Assembly: GCF_000003815.2 (NCBI RefSeq) | Contig: NC_049984.1 | Location: 13,452,846 to 13,516,845, forward strand | Length of the DNA stretch: 64,000 nt | Direction: 5' to 3' | From: Branchiostoma floridae | Taxonomy: Eukaryota; Chordata; Leptocardii; Amphioxiformes; Branchiostomatidae | Shown here: positions 1 to 13,600 of the stretch, in pieces | Numbering within the stretch: position 1 is the stretch's first letter | How the letters are laid out: the number at the start of each line of letters is the position of its first letter | Position numbers and translations under genes: made by a program | Notes under the pieces: model-generated | Databases searched by the model: none | What the model was told of the DNA's origin: nothing | The model's input: only the letters and a program-made list of their open reading frames with translations

Positions 1-3000
1 GTGCAGGTGTTATAGAATTTTGGCGCTCAAACAGCAAATATTCAGAATTTAAAAATTGCTAATCAGATCGACCTCTGCGACTTATTTTCAACATATCAAC
101 GTCACATTTACACATTTACAATGTTGGAGAACAACGTGAAAGCCAATCGTCCAGTAGTTTTCAGTAGCCTACCGAAAACTCCCAAAAAATTAATGGTAGA
201 CAACTCAAGTGGCAGTGCGTTAGCATATTTCAATCCGTTTTCACGACACAGCAAAGTCATATTCTACTCTGTAACTATCGCCGTGGGGTGTGATAAGGTA
301 TATTCAATTTATGAAGTAGAATGATTGCCAAAAAAAGTGGTTTTCTTCTAAACATGTCACGTATTGATTAAACGGTCAGATTCTACAAAACATGCCTTTA
401 TGCCATTCATGATGTGCAACACGCACTAAGAAACGCTGGTGTTTGCTTTAACACCGACAGTTTAAGTTACTCGAAAGAAAAGCGGAGAACGGTGAAAGCG
501 CAATCAGTCTAGTTGTGATTGTGCATATCTATCATGTTGACGCAACAACAATGACGATATGATACTATGAGGGAAATCTGATCGCAGTCTCAGAAGTGCC
601 GCTCAGCGAAGTTGATCAGAATGGCACATGAATGAAACGAACCAAAAGAACTCCCATCAGAGGGTAAATATCGCTCAGCACTGGGTCCCTGAAGATACCG
701 GGGTAAATAGTGCATGTAACATATTGATAGTTCTTACTACGTATCTTCACTCACTCAGAACACGTGAGGGATCTTTGTTGTCAATGCGTACCGTCATACG
801 GACCGTGAGCTACTTCTGAGAGGAAGTGCTTTGAGTTTCACATATGTAATGATTGTAATGTCTAACGATACTGTTGCACTACAGTCTGACTAAGGACAGA
901 TTTTATAACCGCCACCATGCGGTTGGTTGAAGAACCTTATCTTTTCGCGACTTCTACATAGAAGCACGTACACAAGCAATATGCAAAATTGTGATAAATT
1001 GTCCTCCTGTCCTTCTGTCATTTCCGTTGAAATTGTGTCTCTCCAGCAGTTGCCTCAATATATTCAGTCTAGCTGTACGAAAACAATATTTGAACGAACT
1101 AGATTTGTTTAAACCGGGTGGGTGTAAACTTATAAATCCTCTTGCAGATATTTCTGTTTACCGCGTTCCAAAATATGCATGGCGGCTTTTATCAATCAAA
1201 ATATACATTAACTGTAAGCTGTTGATGATATGTTGCTTTATAGCACTTAAAAATCACAGTAGAATAATATGAAAAGATCATTTCATGAGAGCCTTGGCGT
1301 TTAGAGAGTCGCAACAGCATATTTATTTTCTTTGTACTTTAAAGAAAAGGTGCCGTCATATACTAGAAGTGAATACAGATGTCTCTCAAATTACAATCCA
1401 CGCGTTATATACGTCCCCATCTCGGGTTGCTGGTGAATACAGGCGCATCATTCATTCTGCATTTCATCCCGTGAAGGTTAAAGCTGTGCGTCTTTGCGGG
1501 TTCAGGTCAGAACACACTATATCAATTCTAACAAATGTGTTCGCTCTCCCCATGCCCCCCTGGTAACACCACTTTCACGCACAGACCGTCCCTCCTACTT
1601 CTCTCAGCTCTAATCATGAGGCAGGAATTGAGAAAACTGACTTCGAGGAAGGGAAAGGCACACGAGTTAACAATTAACGATGGCTTTCATTTTTCGTGCA
1701 TTTATAAGATAAAGTGGGCATTTTAGTAGCCTCTCTATTAGGCTCCTTTTTATGGTCTTATTAGGCTTTTGTTGATTTATAATATGCTGTTTTTCTGGCG
1801 GCAGATCTGATATGTCGGCTTATGGGGCCTGGTAAGGAGGCTAGTACTTTAGGGTAGATGTAGGGAAACGCCAACATGGCTATGGGATCACCAACTTTAC
1901 TGATAATGTACATGTATCTGTATATCATTAATAATAAAGACGCATTTGGTAAATTTGGTAAATTCTGGAAGTCTGGGATGCTGGTCTATGTATGGGACAC
2001 GTCTATCAAAAATAGTCACCAGGTTATATGGAAATTGATAAGTCCTAACAATAAGGGAAAATCATGACAGTTCTCAAATTTTAACTGTGTTGCCGTTTGT
2101 TAATCCAAAGAGCAGCTATTCTATTACCTCATTATGCGGCTTAAAGAAAAGTGCGAGTGTCTCACAGAAGAAAGGACAGCACAAGGACAATATAGCAAGT
2201 GACTAATAAAACAGGGCAGTAACAGATGACAGTTGTTGGGCTACATACCGTCAAAGTAAAGAATTCATGTATTGCATGGGACATGGTCTGTATATGGGGC
2301 ACTGGACTTGAGTGGGGTTTTCTCGCTATCTTCGAGCCATAGAATTTTGACAGAATAGTTTTGTTAGGGATAGATGGTGTACTGTGGAAGAATAAGCATA
2401 TTAATTATCTGTTAAGTTCAGATATTATGAAGATAATACCCCGTTGAAAGTGTCTGTGTGCGTGTCTTTGTGTGTATGAGTCAGTATCAATCAGTTTCCT
2501 GATATTTTGGTCAGCATAATCTAAGAACCATTCGTTGTATTGTAATGATATTTAGGATATGGGTTGCTTTTGGTAAGACAATGGTCAACTTTGATCATGG
2601 ACCTCCTACCGGCTGCCCTTGATACTGCAGCAGAACTTCTGGTTTTTGTATCTTTTGTCGTAGACATGCTAGGGTGTTCATTTTTTAGTGACAAATAGCT
2701 TTTGATGGCAGAAAACCGTGGTGTAGGTTTTGCCCCCCCCCCTAAAAGTTTGTTCTGCTACTGCAGGGACGTAGAAATCGTTTGCATAATTAAAATATTT
2801 TGTAGAGATGTATCAAGAGCTTACAATAAAGAGAAACTGATTTACCTTTTCACTTGGACATGTGACAACGATCTTTAGTGATGGCAGCCAACTATGCAAG
2901 GCCAAGGACATACCACTATTACATCATTCACATCACTACAAGCACGAGGAAGAAGGATTTTGTGGACATTTGAAACTGATGAAGGATTTGGATATGGTCG

Positions 3001-6000
3001 TTCGTATGTATGACACAAACACAGACGATAGGTCACTTCATGTGCAATTTTTCATGATAAATATTTGTACAAAACCATTCATCATGTTGCTACAAAGTTC
3101 TATTGAAGCATATTTGATTATGGTCTGTAATAATCGTATCATGCATTAAGGTATTAGTCCAAATGACGCCATTTTTGACTAAAATTTGAAGAATGATTTA
3201 CTTCCATCAAAAGGTTGAAGGGAGGTTCCGTCCAGGGCCATTCGATCTCAAAATCACCAAAGGGGTGGTCAGGACCCTTTATTTCCATGTACTAGGTTCA
3301 ATTGACTGTCATCTCCCTAAAAGTCAAATTGTTCCTGACTCCAAAGGTCTTGTTTGAGGACATAATCCTACTCTATCCTCAACGTTTAAAAAGTGTAATG
3401 ATAGAAAAAAGGTGTAAAGGTCCCAAGTCAACTTTAAGTACTGCATGGTGCACCACCACATCTGCTGCATCTACATAAAGTAAGTGTAGTTCTCAACATT
3501 CTGCCTGTAACCTTTACCATGGTAAGGCTTCAGGATGCTTAGTGGATGCCATCCACACAATCAACTCAGTATGGCCTAAATAGAAATATGCATGTGACTG
3601 AGGGTTCCATCCTAAAAGGGCCTTACACTGGCCATAATGTAGCAACCAGCTGACAAACAAAGGCCAGTCTAAATGTCAGTGTCATGTGTACACCATTCAT
3701 AGCATCAATTATTGCTCCACACAGAGCTGTCATTTTACCCAACCACTGTTTCTTTGAAAATGTACTCTGCCTTTTACTCGAAGGGGAAACTGCATCCTAT
3801 ACCTTTGTATCTTTGGTCTTGGGAAAAAATCTTGTTTTTCCAGTAAACTAATTGACCAAAGCAAAAACCTGCTAACCCTAGCCTTTTTGGTGTGTCGACT
3901 GCTGAGGGACATAAAATTTCAATCAGACATCTGCGTGATAAAAATGTAGATTCTGAATCATTTTCTGATATAGTTTATGAAGGTTAGACATCCAGGTAAA
4001 CAATATTTAAAGACTACAACTGGATTTGATGAACAGAGATTTGCTTATGAATATTTTGAGTGACATCTGTCACTCTTTTTCAGCATAACTAGAATAAACT
4101 AGCAGAACAATTCAGTACAAGTTGTACATCTCACTGTGAAACAGTTGAACATGTCAAAGTCCCTAACTCATAAGGATCGTATGCAAATGTCACTCATGTA
4201 TAAATCACATTATAATATTTTCTCCTCATTTCTGTTGCAATATAAAATTATGCTGGTGCAATGTCAGTATGATTAGAATATGATATTGAAAATACCAAAT
4301 GAATGTCTTGATGCATTTCAGTTTTATGTTGTTAAATCATATGAGTTCCTTCAGCGACACTCTAAAAAGAAGAAGAAAAAAGAGAATCGTTACCTACTGA
4401 CCCCAATTTTTTGAGGATTGTAAATCACAAACACATCATTTGTTTCCTCGGTCTTGCACCAGCCATTCCGGCAGGTTGCTGTGTGATGTTGTGGATAATG
4501 GAGACTGTTTGTGCATCTACTCAACATTTCAGGAATATTTCGACAGAGAACATTCATGCATACACATGATGGTGCCACATGCTGGGCAGATATTGTTACA
4601 CCACACGCTGAGAGAATAGAGCTGGTTAAAGGTGAATAATAAAGCAACGTTAGATCTTACAGAAGATAAGCCTGCGGTTGATAGTGTAGATATTGCATCA
4701 ATCTATCAATTATTAGAATTCATAAATGTATGTAGGTCCCAGGAAACCCCCAAATAAGGAACAAGCTCAAGCAACTATCAGTATCAGATGCACCTTTATG
4801 GTTCAAAACTATTTCACCTTAATACAATTTTTACCCCTATCTTTAAAAACTAGAGCAGATTATTCCTAAATAATAATAATCTTGATCTTCAAGCCTTTAA
4901 CCATCATAACTTGCAATGCCTAAATATCAGTCAATGTTACCACTGGTGACTACAGCATCTCTAATGGTCCATAAATAGCCATAAGAGGCTTGCTTTCCAT
5001 AATGTCCAAATGAATGAAGTGCTGGGGGGTTGAGTTGTAGTTATTTTATACATACATGCATTTGATGTGGACGACGGGACAAAATTTGTCAGAACATAAA
5101 AGGCTGGTAGTAGGTAACGTTATGTGAAGAACATGTAAATGTACATTCACATGAACTGTACTCTAGCTGACCCCCACCAATTGAGAGTGGGATAGCCCTC
5201 AAGCCAGACTAATTCAATTTTAGGGGGACAGAGTTGTTCCCAGATCAGGAGTACCAAGTGCAAGGTCACTCAGTCACACCACGTTTCCAGGAAATAAAAA
5301 AAATGGGGTGAACCAGTGACATCTGTGAAGAATGAGTTCCTGTGAGGCTGAAGAAACAAATTTCAATATGGTTTGATTGTTGTGTGTGGTGTTTTAGAGC
5401 CTTCTCCATTATTGAATGGCGGGTAATCCTTTAAAAGATGAGGAACATTCATCTGACCTTCACATTCATTCAACAAGGATCAGTCCATTCCACTAAGAGG
5501 GTACAAACCTAGAGTTTTCAATAGGGTACACTTTAAAAAAGACAAGAATAACAGAAATTTTACGGACAATTGCTAAAGAAAACAGGTTTGCTCATCTGTG
5601 TAGAAAATAGACAAATTGGAAAAAATAGCATAAAACTGGAAAGAGGATTTGAATGCTCCCAATGATACTGATCTGTTGTTCAGGGAATGTGAGACCTTTT
5701 AATATGGTCTGCTATGTCAACATTACGATGGTCCCTCTTCAAACTTTTACGTGGTAGTATAACATTTTTTTTCAAACTGAAATTCTATAAAAAAAATGAA
5801 ATGTGACCAAAAAATCTTAACAGAATTGTGATATTGCAACAAGTAATAACATTAACACCCAAAAGATTTTTAACTGTATATAGTTCATCTTTCCTGTGGT
5901 TCGAACTTTGTGGTTCCTGTGTGATCATATAAACAATAAACACAGGATGTATCAAAATGTCTTCATTTGCTTTAATTCATTTGTGCCCAACATTGAAGCA

Positions 6001-7625
6001 GTTTGGCATGTAAAAGAGAAATCTGCTGAAATTACTATGTACAAACACTACATGCAAATTACAATTTGCGAAGGAATTCAACAATCTCAGATTGGACCAT
6101 ACTCACATACATGTACATGGACACAATGTTTGCTTCATAGTTCATCATACAGTAGTACTGCACTGTAATAATAACATCTACAAAGGACAGCCATTGATAG
6201 TATTTCTTTATCTACTTTCTTATGAATCAGTTCTCTTGAGGAAAGACAATACATCATGCCAATAGTACTTCCTCCTTCCCCATCAGTACAAAAATTCTGA
6301 CTCCCCACTGCTCTAGTTTTCTGTCCCCCAATCTGATATAAAAATTCTCTTCAAACCATTACCAGCTTGTAGCCTGTAACTTTTCATAACATCTGAAAAC
6401 ACTGTTCACAACGGTGTTCACAAAAATATCAGCTTCACTTTACACTCCAACATGAACCAGTTGCACGTAACCCAAAAGCTTTGTTTTGCAATTTCAAAAC
6501 AGATCACAAAAGCACCCTATAAATTAAATAAACATGAAATCCTGACAGTGACCAATTTGGGTGGACAAAATTTTTGGAAAAAATAACAATGCATAACACT
6601 AATTGTGTTCCCCTAACGTCCAAATGTAATGGTGTATGACACTACCTACTACTGAAGACTTTGAAAAATCATACAACATATATGGCTCAATAAAGTAGGT
6701 CAACACAAAGTTTACACAAAATGTGTAATTTGGGCAGTTTGACATGACTCTTGAAAACAAATCAAACTTTCATTTTTTTACTTAAGCAGATAACATTTTT
6801 TAAAATATGTAACATTAAGTGTACATCTTTTATCTGCCTGGTGTTGACACACATGGTGACATCACTACATACTGTGAACATTTCCAATCATTATTTGAAA
6901 GTAAACTGTCTTGATTTGTCAATATGATAAAGATATTTTTGGAACAACTTAATCTCAGAACAGAAGTGCTAACTTTGTAAACTGTTGTACCATGTGCTGT
7001 GACTATCTCCACCATGAAGTTACTTCCAGACCAATCACCAACTGCCTTCACTGAGCTAGGATACCATCAGATCACGATTTCACTGCAGATTTTCCATCTG
7101 ATGTAAAACACAGCACCTTACAATGCCTCGTCTCATAACGCTGTGTCTGCTGCTACAAATTCACAATTTTCCACAAAATCTTGGCAACAATAAAGAGGTG
7201 GAGTAATACTTAAACATAAACATAGCAATAGCTATACTTAAAACATATTTCTAATAGTCATGAAAAGGTTTCTACCAGCACCAGAAACAGACCCTCATTT
7301 GAAGGACTTGCCTAAATATATGTTAACTAAGGACCAAGATTCGGTAGCATAGCTAAGAAGTCTAATCATCTGTCAAGACTATTGTGAAGAGCCTGTGAAT
7401 AATACTTGGGATTTGTTTTACAACAAGTTTACAACAAGCACATTTTCTAAAAATGCAAAAGCGTAAATTAACATTTTTAACCATAATAAGAACACTGTAA
7501 CAAGAAAATCTTATATAGGTTTTGACCCCCAACATAACTTTACAAATCTGTCACACAGATAAAGCTATTGATCTTAATAAATAAGGGTGTTCTTTGTAAT
7601 TCACTTTTCAGGCTGATATTCAGTT
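1..7625. other. Intergenic / 3' flank of tshz, no gene supported
   Basis: Only short, non-conserved open frames occur here on both strands. The AT-rich part nearest 7.6 kb may include the 3' UTR of the minus-strand teashirt gene, but I see no clear polyadenylation signal that fixes its end. A frame at 4390-4647 on the minus strand was considered and rejected as a gene. A dispersed repeat similar to one at about 32.6 kb lies near 4250-4395. Confidence 0.5.
4255..4400. repeat. Dispersed repeat, copy 1 (matches about 32.57-32.70 kb)
   Basis: A stretch containing 'atattgaaaatacca', 'gcatttcagttt', a purine-rich run of AAAAG/AAGAA and then 'ctactgaccc' is matched in the same order at about 32570-32705. 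The shared order of several short motifs indicates a degenerate interspersed element. Its class is unknown. Confidence 0.4.
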
Positions 7626-10600
7626 TCACTGAACATTCGAATTCAAGGGAACGATGAAATTGTCCTGATAGTGGGGGGATTTCTCGTGCGTTTTGCTCAG
7701 ATGGATCTTGACGGCATGTCTGCTCTTGAACTCACACGAGCACAACGAACACTTAAAGGAATTTTCATTCACGTCTGCAACTTTGCTGGAATTTACAGCC
7801 TGGCGCGTCACCGGTTCGCTGGCCATTTTAGCTGCCATGGCATTGACATCGGTCACTTTGAACCCCAGGTGGTTTTCCAAGTGTGAAACAAAGTGTCTGG
7901 GTGTGGTGGGCTGCGTGCCACACTCTAAGCACTGGAACAGAGGACTCGTGGTCTGGTAGTTCTTCACGAACTTGGCACTGCCGGCATGCCTGAGTCGGTA
8001 CCGTACGTTGGCAACCCAGTGATTGATGGCTGTCATGGTGAGACCCGTGGCATGGGCTATGCCCACTTTGTCATCGTGGCTAATGTCGGGAGGGGGACTG
8101 CGAGGCCGACCCTCGGCCGTGTCCATATTGGATACAATATAAGCCTGCAAGATCATTTGGTGAACCGGATTCCACGAGGAGTGGCGACCTCGTCTACTCA
8201 CCTTCACTGTTTCTACATGGCAGTTCCCGGCCCTGGGCGCTATTCGCCGGTTACCAGAACCTAACCTCTGCTCTTCTTTACTTGGTGCCTCACAGAATGT
8301 CCGACTAGTGGAAGTTAACCTACCAGAGACCCTATTGCTTGCTGTCATAACTGCAGAATTGGTGGACGATAACAACTGGGAACGCCCTGGGAGGGGCTTG
8401 ACATCGGGGCCAGAGCTGCTGTGGTTATGCATCTTGAAGGCATCCTCACAGCGTGTGGATGGTTCGCAAGACTGTGCTATTCTCCTCATGGCATCCAGTG
8501 GGTCCTCTTGCTTTGCCTTGCTGGCATTGGGTTTGACATACTTTTCAGTCCCACTGGTGGTGGACAATGTAGACAGAACACTACTGGTGGATGGAATTGC
8601 ACTGGTGGTTACAGTGGGAGATGGGGACGAGTGAACCCTCAAGTCGACAGCTCCTTCCTCTTCCTTCTCCTCCACCTTAATTCTAGGAGGAGCGGAAGCG
8701 ATGACGGGACTTCTCCGCTGTATCCATCTACTCTCTAACACACTAGTGGCAGGAACCGAGTAGGACCCCACAGAACTACTGCTCTCCTGCCCTGCTGCCT
8801 TCTGCAGGGAGCAGTGGACAGTGTTTTGCAACAATTGGAGGATATTGCCTTTGGAAGGCTGCTGGATCTCTGCTGTGTGCAGATACTTCTCTTCAATCCT
8901 CGGCTTGGAAGGTGCCTGGATCACAGAAGTGGACGTTTCTGTGTTCCCGTTTGTCTGACTTGGAGACACCTCATTGTCCATTGAGTCATCCTGTGACTTT
9001 GACATTGTTGATGACGGTGCTTGAACAAGTAAGGGTACCCTCTCTGCCTTGCTTTCTTCTTCCGTCTTCTCTGGACCATTGGGGACCTTGCTGAAGTGTC
9101 CGGTATCCAGCATATGCTGTGTGAGCATGTGGAGGGAATCGCAAACCTTGCTGCAGGCCAGACACCGCAGGATCTGTTTCTTCTGCTTCTGGTACTGCAG
9201 ACTGGCTCTCAAACTGTGCACCGTCATGGTCGTGGTGTGTTCCACATCTTCCTCTTTGTACATCTGCGGGAACAGTTCCTCCAACTTGAATGGCAGGAGG
9301 GTGCCCACCGTTGCTGCACTACTAGAACTAGACTGAGCTGGTTCCTTCGCAGCCTCTGTTGTGTCTGTAGAAGTTTGGGATGGAATGTTCAGAGTTGTTG
9401 GTCTACAGAAGACTGGCATGGCACACTGTACTTCTGATGCCTCAGCGTTTGGGCTGACAAGGTTGTTGTTCCCGAAGTAGTCAGTCAGGTCTTGAGGGGC
9501 TTCCTCTGCCTCATCCTCCTTCCCAAAGTCCCACTTTTGTGCAATTTTCTCATAGTGCTTTGTCTGCATCATGTGGACGGTGAGGTCCTGAAGTGTGTCG
9601 AAGGACTGTCCGCAGCCCATGCACTTCAGCACAGCATCCGTGTGCTCCTTCTCCTCCATGTCCAGCATGGAGCGTTTCTTGGGCTTGGTGCTTTTCTGCG
9701 TGAGCCTCTGTACGCACGTGCTCTGGCTTCGGAAGTGTCCAGTCTGAGACATGTGCACCGTGAGGGTGAACAGGGATTCGAACGCCTCCCCGCAATATTT
9801 GCACTTCAGCTTACCGGCCATTCCACCGTTGTACGAGCGGTTCTGCCTCCGCAGGTTGGATCGGATGAAGATGCTGTAAGGGCTGAAGAGGTAGTTCTTG
9901 GTGTCATCAACAAAACTCCCTTGTGTCTGAGGGGTGCCTCTCATTTCCCCTGGCACACCCTCACTCAACTGACTCAAAGACTTGAGCGGCGATTCATCAA
10001 AAGCTACCTGTAAGGACCCATTGGGGAGATAGTCTGCTGGTGGGATTGCCCCTGCCCTCCATCCTGGGTACACCCCGTGCCCGAGAAGGGTTTGTTTCTC
10101 GTCTCCAAGGAAAGTTTCTTCATTCTCAAGGTCCTCCTCATACTCATCATCAGCGTCTGCATGGAAGTCCCCGTCCAAGTCTTCGCGGAACACATCGTCA
10201 TCGACATCTTCTTCAAGTGGTGATGCTGACGTCGCTGCGCCCGCAGCTGCAGTCCCATCATCCACTGCAACAGAGGAAAAGGAAACAATCATCAACCTAA
10301 ATTCTACACTAGTAAGAAGTTCCTACAATTTATTGAACATTGATGGCAGCAGGCTGAGGTGAGGTCATCAGAGATCAGAAATTTATGACACCTTGACTTC
10401 CTACATTAGATCTGTAAAAAGAATCATACAGTTGTCGTCAAGCATCTTTAATGGTGGGACATTTGGGAACTGAGCAACCACCAAAATGCTTCTCACTTCC
10501 AAGTTTGACTAATTTCGTGTGAAGTCTATGTTTTGTGTCTGTGTTGGTATTTGTTTGTGTATCCTTAGTTATTTGAACTCAGTGTCGGTGGGAAAGAGTG

Positions 10601-13600
10601 GCAGGAAGTACAGGGTTGGTAAAACTATTCATTAATCAGACATGATAGACAGTGCATGGAAGAGGCTACTAACTCATGGGAAGGTACTGTTTTGGGTCTA
10701 TTTGTTTGCATTTTCCCAGTTTAATATTTTCCATATGCTAGTCTTCTTTGTTCTTTACATATTTTAGTAACAGCAGCTAATAGTAATTCAGGATCAAATC
10801 AACCATGGTACAAATTATCTTGTTGACTCAGAGAGTCTCTGTGTGCAACATTGGCTATACCATTAGGGTGAATTAATGACGACTGGAACAGAATTGTTAT
10901 TTGACAGGCCCATTTTTCAAGGTGTATACACATGAATTTGGCAAGCTCTTTTCTTTCTTCATTTTGCATTCAGAGCACAATTCTTACCTATTATTGTAAA
11001 TGTATCAAACCCTGCAATTTCGAAGGTAAAAAAAATTGCCAATATCCTATCTTTACAACGAGTACACAAAAAAAAGTCAAGAGCTATATTGTGGTACACA
11101 TGTAGCTATTTTAATCGCAACGATTCCAATGTGTATTAGCTGTTGAAAACAAAGAAAGAACATAGTGACCTTTATCGACTATTTTCTTTTTCTTTAACTA
11201 TGGAAAAGAAATGATGAGATCATGTTGAAATGCGATTTTACAATGTTTCCATTACTGGAAGAAGACCATCAACTGTTCAATGCCTTAATGTGTTTATAAC
11301 AGAGTGTGAAATAAAATCTTGCAAGACTGCCGTCTGAACTTGGAATTATGTTCTGTTTCATCAATCAGATGTCTGGAAAAAAAATCCCTTGTTAATAATT
11401 GCCCAAAAATGGCTAGGGTTGTCAGTGTTTTCCTAGTGTTAGTAAGGTAAATGAAAACACAACTGTGGATTTTTTAAAGCCTTTTGAGGGCAACCCTTCA
11501 TGTCTTCGTCCTATATGTGTATGTATGTTCAGATTGACAAATACAAAATTCTCTGTTTCTAGGTAATACAAGAAATAAAGGAAAAATATGTGTTGTTACC
11601 ACTAGGTCCATAATTCAGAGAGACACAACTGGAGGACTTCCTTACTTGTTTTTACATAAGAAAACAAGAGCTATCTCATCAACTTTATTTAGAGCTGTCT
11701 ACCATCTAATAATTCTGAAAAATAGAACAAGATGAAAAAACTGATGTTCTGCTGCAGTATGAAGGAAAGCTGTCAGGGGGTTGAAAATCTCATATCTTCA
11801 ACAGGACAAGACCTACATGTAAGCAGTGCTAATTATAAGCTAGCTTGGTATCCAGCCATATTATAGCACCTGAGTATCTTCTGTACTCTCAGCAACTACA
11901 GAAGAGCTATAATACAGCTGGATACCAGGCTAGTGCTAGCTAAGCAAAAACCATATTCAAGACAATCTATCCATTAGGTTCTTGAGGTATACTATTTAAC
12001 CAAATACAAACATATACAAACAAACACAACCCAAAACCTCATCTTCTTAGCAAAAGGAAAAAATATCCGTGGTTACCAGATCCAAAATTGAAAGGGAACC
12101 AATCGAAGGACTTTCTTACTTGTTTCTAATCCTGAGCCAATAGCACGATTAAACTGAGTAACCACTGGAGGATTATTAACTTACATCGCACATAAAACAC
12201 TGCAACCTGCAAGCAAATGAAGAGTATCATGTTACTTATTCTGTACAATAAGCGTTCACATAAATTTGGACAATACTGTGCACTGGCCCGAGGCAGTCAT
12301 TTGCGATCATGATTGCGATGTTCAGAAGAACTGTGCGCATGAGTATAGCACTTAAAATACAACAACAGGGAGTAAACAACTGAGTCTTTGGAGTACATAG
12401 CCTATAAATCTATCACCGGTAGCTCATCAAGTTGTTCTGGTTAGCAATTATACTGCATGGCAGAGTCATTCCAGATATACTGTAACGCAGCACTGCGAAT
12501 TTCTATCAACAGCAGATAATGAACAGTGAAACTAAAATTGTATATTAATTTTTTGTCTTTAATTTAAGTCCACTACAACCAAGTTAAGTCCATGAAAATG
12601 CTTCCAAAAATCCTGACGTAAAATGGGGGGATGTAAGGTATCCTTATCTACTTTTGAACCTAGGTTGCGACCCTATACACTTGCAAATCCTCTTGATACC
12701 TTTTCAGCCCGGCTTTGAATGCTAAACCATGCCTTCCTCCTATTTGTCCTTTTGAATTCTTACACTGCCTTCAGGCTAAAACAAAGTATTACCCACCAAC
12801 ACTGTGGTCCCTGTTTTCTTGCAACACTTGTAATTACATTAACCCTGACCCAGCTGCTTTTCACTAGGCAATTACCAGATCTCAAAGCCCCCAGATCCCC
12901 TGACCTTTCTGTATACCCCAGAGCCTCACACCAAATCTTTCATGTTGGGGAGCCCTTATTCCAAAGGACTTGCTAATTTCCATCCAGTAGGGGCCACCAA
13001 AGAGACGTGTTTTCTTTCTTCTACCACCGACTGCAAATTTATTTGATTGATTAGACCATAATTTTGACAAAAGAGGAACAAAGTACTGCCACCGCTTTGA
13101 TCTTATGCCTTTCCTTTGAAGGACTGTCACTTCCATCGTGTAGTCGCTCCCCTCTAATTCTGGTTTGGATATGGTAACAACAACAGTTTTGTTTCAGATG
13201 TAAAAACATTAGACAGGTTGCAGATGGTTTACTATTTCCAGCATTCTTTTATTCTATGACAATTTCCTTCTCGATGATAATTTCTTCGAAGCTTCATGAA
13301 CAAAGCCTTCTCCCACCCCTATAGTCTATACCATTTTCCTGGTATACAGTCAGATTGTTTCCTAAAAGCGGGCACTCTCTCCCCCAACTGTATCACGTGA
13401 AACAAAAGACATGCCCACTTTCAATTCATGATCAGAATTAGCAGGGAAGGCGGCCGCCATAGTGGTCGGACATGGTAGATTTATCAAGCCTATCAATAAT
13501 AATTGGATCAATGAGAAGAAAATTGCTGGTAACTTGAGGAGAGGACAGCTCTAAATGTCATTACCGTCCCTCACCCCAAAATGGCTCTGTTTATCTTGCC

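Noticed and set aside
4390-4647. Minus-strand 85-residue frame with several cysteines
   Set aside because: Its edge lies in a dispersed repeat, it matches no family I recognise, and no partner exons with consistent phase were found nearby.
9492-10013. Plus-strand 173-residue frame
   Set aside because: Antisense shadow of the tshz main exon, whose zinc-finger and homeodomain frame on the other strand is unmistakable.
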